Below are positions 58,022-63,623 of a DNA stretch of 63,623 bases, in pieces (positions within the stretch are counted from its first letter, which is position 1; every line of letters begins with the position of its first letter). A program made the translations under genes and the position numbers. This stretch comes from an uncultured Clostridia bacterium (GTDB lineage Bacteria > Bacillota > Clostridia > UBA1381): NCBI GenBank assembly GCA_934489015.1, contig CAKSSN010000015.1, forward strand, positions 1 through 63,623, read 5' to 3'. Under the pieces are notes generated by a model that had not been told where the DNA came from, made no database searches, and worked only from the letters and a program-made list of their open reading frames with translations.

Positions 58022-58519
58022 TTAATATTCTATCCCCTCGCGCGCGGCACTGCCTGCGTCATAAGGGTGCTTTATTTTCTTCATATACGTTATATAATCC
58101 GCTTCATTTTCAAGCAAATCAATATTTCCCCTGCCGGTTAAAATAACCTCACCGAAGCTTTTAAATCTCAAAACATCTTCCTTTTCCAAAACCCCTGCGT
58201 CTATCGCGCAAACAGCCTCGTCAAACACGAACACATCATAAAGACTCGCGATAGAAAAAAACATATCCGTCTTTTCCTTATAAAGTCCTTTTAAATTTCT
58301 GCGTTTTTCATCATCGGCATTAAAAAGAAACGGTATATCCTCATCAACATTAAAAACCGTTATATTCTTTATTGCCGAAAGCGTTCTTCTTTCGCCGCTT
58401 GTGTCAGGCTTTAAAAACTGAAAGAATAAAATTCTCTTGCCTGCCGCAGCAGCTCTGAGAGCAAGACCTATTGCCGCAGTCGTTTTTCCTTTTCCGTCAC
58501 CTGTGTAAATATGAAGCAC
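58022..58519 (-). CDS. cobO: Cob(I)yrinic acid a,c-diamide adenosyltransferase (CobO/CobA type)
   Basis: The enzyme adds the adenosyl group to corrinoids. The 165-residue protein starts LHIYTGDGKGKTTAAIGLALRAAAAGKRILFFQFLK, with the P-loop GDGKGKTT (about 7-14), and has VFVFDEAVCAI. GTG at 58519 lies 9 nt after AAAGGA; a TTG three codons earlier touches the ribosome binding site. It overlaps aroK by 23 bp. The CobA/CobO family is consistent with the cobalamin-dependent methionine synthase elsewhere in the window. No other cob genes are nearby. Confidence 0.85.
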   Translation of the reverse strand: MLHIYTGDGKGKTTAAIGLALRAAAAGKRILFFQFLKPDTSGERRTLSAIKNITVFNVDEDIPFLFNADDEKRRNLKGLYKEKTDMFFSIASLYDVFVFDEAVCAIDAGVLEKEDVLRFKSFGEVILTGRGNIDLLENEADYITYMKKIKHPYDAGSAAREGIEY

Positions 58520-59021
58520 AGCCGTCAATCCTTTCGAGTATATGTTTCGCTGTTTCAGCCGGTGTTTCGTCTGGTGAAGGATTTATTTCAATATCGCAGT
58601 CGCGGTACAGCGGAAGCCTGTCATAATAACGCTTTTTGATTTTTTCCGTTTCCTCCATCAGAAGCGGTCTTGTTTTTCTTGCAGATGAAAGCCTTGACTC
58701 AATAACCGAAAAATCGGGAATAAGCGAAATCACAATTCCGCTTTCTTTCATAAGCCGCCTGTTTTCCTCTTTTAAAACAATGCCGCCGCCGGTTGAAATT
58801 ACAGCATCGGTGGAGCGGAGAACTGTTTTCAAAATCTCCGTTTCCTTTTTCCTGAAATATTCTTCCCCGAATTTATCAAAAATATCCACAATGCTCGTAT
58901 CAAGCCTTTTTACAATTTCATCATCAGTATCAATAAGTATTTTTGACATAAGGCGCGAAAGCTCCTTTGAAACGGTTGTTTTGCCGCTCGCCATAAATCC
59001 CGTAACAATTATATTATTCAT
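58497..59021 (-). CDS. aroK: Shikimate kinase
   Basis: AroK phosphorylates shikimate, step five of the chorismate route. The 174-residue P-loop kinase has GFMASGKTTVSKEL (8-21), DTDDEI (about 31-36), EEYFRKKE (about 53-60) and the shikimate-binding STGGGIV (about 76-82). It starts inside the end of aroE (8-bp overlap), so the two are translated together. Its 3' end overlaps cobO. Confidence 0.93.
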   Translation of the reverse strand: MNNIIVTGFMASGKTTVSKELSRLMSKILIDTDDEIVKRLDTSIVDIFDKFGEEYFRKKETEILKTVLRSTDAVISTGGGIVLKEENRRLMKESGIVISLIPDFSVIESRLSSARKTRPLLMEETEKIKKRYYDRLPLYRDCDIEINPSPDETPAETAKHILERIDGCASYLHR

Positions 59022-59838
59022 CTATCAGCTCCAAAACCCTTCTCCAAAGTCTGCGCGGCACCTCCGCACCCGTAAAAAGCTCATAGGCAAGTATGCCCTG
59101 AAAAGCAAGCATACCTATGCCGTTTACGGTTTTAATGCCCTTTTCGTCGGCAAGCCTTAAAAATTTTGTCTGCTTCGGGTAATAGATAAGGTCAACTGCC
59201 GCCTCCGCCCAGTCGAAAACGGACTCGTCATCAATCGGACAGTCGTCCGTTCCCATACCTACGGGAGTTGTGTTTATGACAATATCAAACTTTTCGTTTG
59301 ATTTATAAACCCTGAAAACATTGCAATCGTAAAACTCATTAAACTTTCCGCAAAGCTCCGCCGCTTTGGCTTCCGTTCTGTTTTTTACAAAAACCGACCC
59401 TGCGCCGCGTCTGCCGAGCATAGCCAAAATAGCTCTTGACGCACCTCCGGCACCTATTACAAGAACATTTTTCCCCACAACATCAACATTTTCATAAAGA
59501 AGCGCTCTGTAAAGCCCCTCTCCGTCAGTGCTGTAGCCGAAAAGCTTTCCGTCGCGGTTTACAATAGTGTTCACCGCACCGACGGCGCGCGCTTCCTCAT
59601 CAAGCTCATCAACGCCCGAAACAGTCTTCTCCTTAAACGGTGAAGTTACATTTACTCCGCAAATTCCGAGTGCTCTTATGCCGTCAATAGCCCTCGACAC
59701 ATCGGGAATTTCAAGCGCAACATAAACATAATCCTTATTAAGCCTTGCCGACAGATAATTATGTATTTTAGGCGAAAGGCTATGCTTAATCGGGTTTCCC
59801 AAAACCGCAAGCAAGCCCGTGCTGCCGGTTATCTCCAT
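59014..59838 (-). CDS. aroE: Shikimate dehydrogenase (NADP+)
   Basis: AroE reduces dehydroshikimate to shikimate. The 274-residue protein has the shikimate-site motif NPIKHSLSP (about 15-23), NVTSPFKE with catalytic K69 and GAVNTI, and the cofactor Rossmann motif VIGAGGASRAIL (about 127-138). The C-terminal GIGMLAFQG is typical. AAAGGA lies 10 nt before the ATG, and it starts 17 bp after recD2. Confidence 0.95.
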   Translation of the reverse strand: MEITGSTGLLAVLGNPIKHSLSPKIHNYLSARLNKDYVYVALEIPDVSRAIDGIRALGICGVNVTSPFKEKTVSGVDELDEEARAVGAVNTIVNRDGKLFGYSTDGEGLYRALLYENVDVVGKNVLVIGAGGASRAILAMLGRRGAGSVFVKNRTEAKAAELCGKFNEFYDCNVFRVYKSNEKFDIVINTTPVGMGTDDCPIDDESVFDWAEAAVDLIYYPKQTKFLRLADEKGIKTVNGIGMLAFQGILAYELFTGAEVPRRLWRRVLELIDE

Positions 59839-59855
59839 AGGTAAAACTTCCTTTC

Positions 59856-62090
59856 TTAATTAAATGACTCAAGCTCGTTTTCACCCTGCTTGACAAGCTT
59901 TTCGCAAAGACCGGTATATCTTTCTTTTTCGCTTCCGTTTTTCGTCATATACTCTACCGCCTCCTGCGCTCCGACAAGAATAACCATGTTTCTTGCTCTT
60001 GTAACGGCAGTATATAAAAGATTTCTGCACATAAGCAGCGGCGGGAACTGTGCCGCCGGCATAATAACGTAAGGAAATTCGCTTCCCTGACTTTTATGCA
60101 CCGTAACCGCATATGCAAGGTCAAGCTCATCGAGCTGTGTAAATGGATATTCAACGCGCTTTTCTTCATCAAACGTTATAACCATTAATTTATCAACAAC
60201 CGATATTTCATCAATGCGCCCCATATCTCCGTTAAATATTCCCGTGCCGCTTTCTCCGACGCTGCGCGTATAATAAATATCGTAATTATTTTTCTTCTGC
60301 ATAACCTTGTCACCCTCGCGGAAAAGAATTTTTCCATAGGAATATTCGTTTTTAAGACCGTCATCGGGGTTTAATACGTTCTGCAAAACATGATTTAGGT
60401 TTATTGAGCCGCACACACCCTTTTTAGACGGAGAAATAACCTGAATATCGGTAAGCGGATCTATGCCGTATGCACCGGGAAGCCGTTGCGAGCAAAGAGA
60501 GCTTATGGTGCTTACAATCGAAGATGCGGTATTTCTTTTCATGAAGAAAAAATCTCCGGTTTTGCTTGAAAGCTCCGGCATTTCTCCCGCATTAATCCTG
60601 TGCGCATTTACAACAATCAGGCTTTCCTCTGCCTGACGAAAAATTGTATCAAGCTTTATCACCGGAACAATTCCGCTTCTTATAATATCATTTAAAACAT
60701 TACCCGGTCCGACAGACGGCAGCTGATCGGCATCACCCGACATTATAAGTCTGCTTCCAGGCTTAAGCGCCTTTAAAAACGCATACATAAGATTGACGTC
60801 AAGCATACTCACCTCGTCGAGTATAACCACATCCGCACTTATCGGATTTTCCTCGTTATGAGTAAATTTGCACGTGCCGTCCTCGCCTGTCGCGCCGAGC
60901 AGACGGTGTATTGTTTTAGCCTCCATTCCGGAAAGCTGCGTCATTCTCTTTGCCGCTCTTCCCGTCGGCGCTGCAAGAACTATTTTTAAATCAAACTCTT
61001 CAAGCAGCTTTATGATAATATTTATCGTTGTAGTTTTTCCTGTTCCGGGTCCGCCGGTAAGCACCATACACTGTCTTTCGAGCGCACATATAACGGCCGC
61101 TCTCTGCTGCGGCGCAATACTGTAACCTGTTATTTTCTCAAAGCTGTCAATTCTCTTTTGCGCCTCCTGCTCGCCGAGCAGTGCTTTGTCATCTGCTGAA
61201 GCAAGCAGACAGAGCCTTGACGCAATATAGCTTTCTGCCCTATAAAGCTGCGTAAGGCAATAGACAGGCTCGCCGCCTATAAAATCCGACTGCACGTCCT
61301 TTGACATAATAAGCTCCGCAAGCACGCTGTCAACATCCTCGCTTTCCACCTTCAGCTTATATGACGCATCCTCGCTTAAAAGCTGACGCGGAAGATATGT
61401 ATGCCCCGACGTATACGCCGCCATTGTAAGAATATGCTTTATTCCGCTTTTTATCCTCATGGGACTGTTTGCGGCAATGCCCTCGCCGTATGCGATTTTA
61501 TCCGACTGCGCAAACGTTATACCGTCAATATTATCCGCCAGAATATACGGATTTTCCTTTATCGTTTTAACGGCTCTGTCGCCCCACTGCCTGTAAACCT
61601 TTATTGCCGCATTTACGTTTATTCCGTACTGCTGCAAATACATGACAATCGTCTGCATTTCGCGAATTTCCCTGAACGACTCCCCGATTTTCATAGCCTT
61701 GTTTTTTGAAATACCCTTTATCTGCGCCATTTTTTCAGGGTTTGTGAGCATAATTTTCAAGGTATCCTTGCCAAACTCCGCCACAAGCTTTTTTGCCGTT
61801 GCGCCGCGCACTCCATAGACGACTCCGCTTGACAAATATCTTAAAATATCCTGTTCCTCCGACGGCATTACAATTTCATAGCTGTCAAATTTAAACTGCT
61901 CGCCGTACTCCGCGTGATTTGTCCAGCTTCCCGTAAGAGCTACGCACTGTCCTTCGGCAATATCCGCCGTAAAGCCGACAGCAGTTATCAAATCGGCGCC
62001 GCTTAAATCAACGTCAAGCACCGTATAACCGTTATCGGCATTATAGTATATTATATCATTTACCGTTCCAGTTACGGTTTCCTTTTCCAT
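59856..62090 (-). CDS. recD2: ATP-dependent RecD-like DNA helicase (RecD2)
   Basis: The 744-residue superfamily 1B helicase moves 5'-3' on single-stranded DNA and serves repair in bacteria without RecBCD. The Walker A motif GGPGTGKTTTI lies near 347-357, followed by DEVSML, GDADQLPSVGPG and the C-terminal VHKSQGSEF/TAVTRAR motifs. The long N-terminal part with helix-hairpin-helix-like repeats (about 75-200) marks the RecD2 subclass. GAGGTG lies 8 nt before the ATG, and the start overlaps rluD by 35 bp. Confidence 0.93.
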   Translation of the reverse strand: MEKETVTGTVNDIIYYNADNGYTVLDVDLSGADLITAVGFTADIAEGQCVALTGSWTNHAEYGEQFKFDSYEIVMPSEEQDILRYLSSGVVYGVRGATAKKLVAEFGKDTLKIMLTNPEKMAQIKGISKNKAMKIGESFREIREMQTIVMYLQQYGINVNAAIKVYRQWGDRAVKTIKENPYILADNIDGITFAQSDKIAYGEGIAANSPMRIKSGIKHILTMAAYTSGHTYLPRQLLSEDASYKLKVESEDVDSVLAELIMSKDVQSDFIGGEPVYCLTQLYRAESYIASRLCLLASADDKALLGEQEAQKRIDSFEKITGYSIAPQQRAAVICALERQCMVLTGGPGTGKTTTINIIIKLLEEFDLKIVLAAPTGRAAKRMTQLSGMEAKTIHRLLGATGEDGTCKFTHNEENPISADVVILDEVSMLDVNLMYAFLKALKPGSRLIMSGDADQLPSVGPGNVLNDIIRSGIVPVIKLDTIFRQAEESLIVVNAHRINAGEMPELSSKTGDFFFMKRNTASSIVSTISSLCSQRLPGAYGIDPLTDIQVISPSKKGVCGSINLNHVLQNVLNPDDGLKNEYSYGKILFREGDKVMQKKNNYDIYYTRSVGESGTGIFNGDMGRIDEISVVDKLMVITFDEEKRVEYPFTQLDELDLAYAVTVHKSQGSEFPYVIMPAAQFPPLLMCRNLLYTAVTRARNMVILVGAQEAVEYMTKNGSEKERYTGLCEKLVKQGENELESFN

Positions 62091-62994
62091 TTCTAAGGCA
62101 CCTCAATACGTGTTCAAAATAATTGGGCAAATCAGATGTAAAAAGCATCTGCTCCTTTGTTGACGGATTTATAAATCCAAGACTTTGAGCATGAAGAAGC
62201 TGACCGTTTAAATTAAATTCTTCCTTTTTCACTCCGTAAAGCCTGTCGCCAACGATTGGTCTTGCGATATACGCCATATGCACTCTTATCTGATGAGTTC
62301 TTCCGGTATCGAGAACACATTCTATCAGCGTATATTTCCCAAACCGCTCAAGCACCCTTACATGAGTCACAGCGATTCTTCCGCCCGGTACGACGGCCAT
62401 TTTTTTTCTGTCCGACGGGCATCTGCCTATAGGCTTATCAACAGTTAGTGTATCCTCCTTTATATTTCCGTGCACAAGCGCAATATACCGCCTGTATGGT
62501 TTTGTACTCTGCCACTGCTCCGTAAGAGCTATATGCGCCTCGTTTGTTTTCGCAATAACAAGCAGACCGCTTGTGTCCTTATCTATTCTATGCACTATTC
62601 CCGGTCGGATTTTACCGTTTATTCCCGACAGCTCGCCCATGCAGTGAAAAAGTATTCCGTTCACAAGAGTTCCTCTTTCGTTTCCGGCAGCCGGATGAAC
62701 AACCATCCCCTGCGGCTTGTTTACAACAATAACGCCGCTGTCCTCATAGACAATATCCAGCGGAATATCCTCCGGGGCAGCCTCGATTTCAACAGGCTCT
62801 TTTATGTAAACGGTTATTTCCTCGCCCGCTTTTACCTTATATTTTTTTTCAAGCGGCTTGTCGCCCAGTAGCACAAGCCCCTCCTCACATTCGCCTGCCG
62901 CTCTTGAGCGCGAAAGCTCCGTTTTATCTGCCAAAAAACTGTCAAGTCTTACGCCCTCATCAAGCTCCGACACTGTTAAAATTATTTTTTCCAT
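62056..62994 (-). CDS. rluD: RluD-type ribosomal large subunit pseudouridine synthase
   Basis: The 312-residue enzyme isomerises uridines in 23S rRNA. It has an S4 RNA-binding domain (about 15-62) and the catalytic HRIDKDTSGLL with D138, as well as NKPQGMVVHPAAG and GRTHQIRVHMA. It belongs to the RluA/RluC/RluD group; RluD is the usual Firmicutes annotation, though the exact target site is not certain. Its ATG overlaps the rpiB stop (TAATG), and its 3' end overlaps recD2. Confidence 0.9.
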   Translation of the reverse strand: MEKIILTVSELDEGVRLDSFLADKTELSRSRAAGECEEGLVLLGDKPLEKKYKVKAGEEITVYIKEPVEIEAAPEDIPLDIVYEDSGVIVVNKPQGMVVHPAAGNERGTLVNGILFHCMGELSGINGKIRPGIVHRIDKDTSGLLVIAKTNEAHIALTEQWQSTKPYRRYIALVHGNIKEDTLTVDKPIGRCPSDRKKMAVVPGGRIAVTHVRVLERFGKYTLIECVLDTGRTHQIRVHMAYIARPIVGDRLYGVKKEEFNLNGQLLHAQSLGFINPSTKEQMLFTSDLPNYFEHVLRCLRNGKGNRNWNGK

Positions 62995-63434
62995 TACATA
63001 TTTTCAGCCGCATGAATTTTTTCTATGCGCTTTATATGTCTGCCGCCTTCAAACTCCGTATCAAGCCATATATCCGCAATCATGCACGCCAAATCCTCGC
63101 CTATAACTCTGCCGCCCATGCAGATTATCTGCGCATTGTTATGAAGCTTCGCCATTTTCGCGCTGTATACATCACCGCAAAGAGCCGCACGAATACCCTT
63201 GTATTTGTTCGCCGCCATTGAAATTCCTATTCCCGTGCCGCAGAAAAGTATTCCGCAGTCAGCCTTTTTTTCAAGAACCGCCATACAAACAGGCTTTGCC
63301 ATATCAGGATAATCAACAGACTGCGGTGTATCCGTTCCGTAGTCAACAACCTCAAAGCCGCGCTCCTGCAAATGCTTTTTAACCTTGAGCTTAAGCTCCA
63401 GTCCGCCGTGATCCGATCCCATTGCTATTTTCAT
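62994..63434 (-). CDS. rpiB: Ribose 5-phosphate isomerase B
   Basis: RpiB interconverts ribulose-5-phosphate and ribose-5-phosphate. The 146-residue protein starts MKIAMGSDHGGLELK and has the catalytic ADCGILFCGTGIGISMAANK with the active-site cysteine. The length is normal. AAAGGA lies 10 nt before the ATG. It precedes rluD by an overlapping TAATG and follows the acetylxylan esterase by 21 bp. Confidence 0.94.
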   Translation of the reverse strand: MKIAMGSDHGGLELKLKVKKHLQERGFEVVDYGTDTPQSVDYPDMAKPVCMAVLEKKADCGILFCGTGIGISMAANKYKGIRAALCGDVYSAKMAKLHNNAQIICMGGRVIGEDLACMIADIWLDTEFEGGRHIKRIEKIHAAENM

Positions 63435-63455
63435 TTTTATGCATTCCTTTCGCTA

Positions 63456-63623
63456 TTATAAATCACTCATAAATTCAAACACCAAATCATCATTTCCCTT
63501 CAGCCATTCATGACCGAAATCGGGATAAATAATATGTGTTTTCTTTGATTTTATCTTGTTATATACCGCATACTGCGTAGACGGCGGACAAATATTATCC
63601 TGAAGTCCCGTTGACATTAAAAC
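63456..63623 (-). CDS. Acetylxylan esterase/cephalosporin-C deacetylase family, C-terminus only
   Basis: The last 55 codons of a leftward gene are inside the window. They read VLMSTGLQDNICPPSTQYA and continue with NKI...KKTHIIYPDFGHEW, matching the AXE1 alpha/beta-hydrolase family, whose catalytic Asp (LQDNICPP) and His (FGHE) are both visible; the nucleophile Ser lies outside. The enzyme removes acetyl groups from xylan or acetylated sugars, which fits the arabinofuranosidase at 31780-33591. It ends 21 bp before rpiB, so it is the first visible gene of the run. Confidence 0.85.
   Translation of the reverse strand, partial: VLMSTGLQDNICPPSTQYAVYNKIKSKKTHIIYPDFGHEWLKGNDDLVFEFMSDL

Overview
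The window looks like a chromosomal segment of an uncultured, spore-forming gut-type Clostridia (Bacillota), probably near the Oscillospirales; this is inferred from gene content, not from a database search. The evidence is a sporulation set (spoIIID, spoVFA/spoVFB, spoVG), Gram-positive RNA-decay and rescue genes (RNase J, SmpB, tmRNA), Firmicutes-type operons (infC-rpmI-rplT, uraA-pyrR), strong purine-rich Shine-Dalgarno sites and many sigma-A promoters with an exact 17-bp spacer and often a TG extended -10. A GH127 beta-L-arabinofuranosidase with its AraC regulator and an acetylxylan-esterase fragment at the right edge suggest use of plant polysaccharides.

Layout. 1-113: right end of an IS3-type insertion sequence, then a gene-poor stretch. 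583-7348 (minus): rpmE, rpsO, pnp, argC, argB, proS. 7578-17091 (plus): a secreted transglutaminase-like protein, the L20-type leader with infC-rpmI-rplT, a CmpB-type membrane protein, an HD hydrolase, a short cobalamin-dependent methionine synthase, glmS and mntP. 17178-19244 (minus): dipicolinate synthase and spoIIID. 19339-30654 (minus): a five-gene, AT-richer defence operon (SNF2-type helicase, DUF4391, a DUF4365-like nuclease candidate, type III Mod, type III Res). A four-helix-bundle gene flanked by inverted repeats sits exactly between mod and res. 30862-33591: divergent AraC/GH127 pair. 33638-35907 (minus): a MATE transporter remnant and a sugar-nucleotide dehydratase. 36306-44628 (mostly plus): trmB, a HAD phosphatase, spoVG (minus), a cell-wall cluster murC-comF-murL-murD, and htrA. 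44980-49194 (plus): a rhodanese/PP-loop fusion, tcdA, a LysR regulator and an O-acetylhomoserine sulfhydrylase. 49278-52475 (minus): CDF transporter, pyrR, uraA with an attenuator leader. 52830-56464 (minus): a YgjP-like metalloprotease, tmRNA, smpB, RNase J. 56727-63623 (minus): a tightly packed run of acetylxylan esterase (partial), rpiB, rluD, recD2, aroE, aroK, cobO and a methionine gamma-lyase-like gene.

How they work together. The murC-murL-murD order suggests the alternative D-glutamate route: L-Glu is added to UDP-MurNAc-L-Ala and then epimerised by MurL. The ligand loop of this MurD carries DDSISTIPE where classical MurD has a DSKATN-type motif. The sulfur genes form a neighbourhood of thiolation, tRNA modification and homocysteine synthesis. 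The defence operon has its own consensus promoter and a 17-codon upstream ORF, shows no terminator, and runs towards spoIIID, whose Shine-Dalgarno sequence can be locked in a nested hairpin.

Most notable candidates for novelty: the extended type III restriction locus, the four-helix-bundle cassette whose terminal repeats also supply its ribosome binding site, the spoIIID leader hairpin, and the unusually short tmRNA tag (ANDLAYAA).
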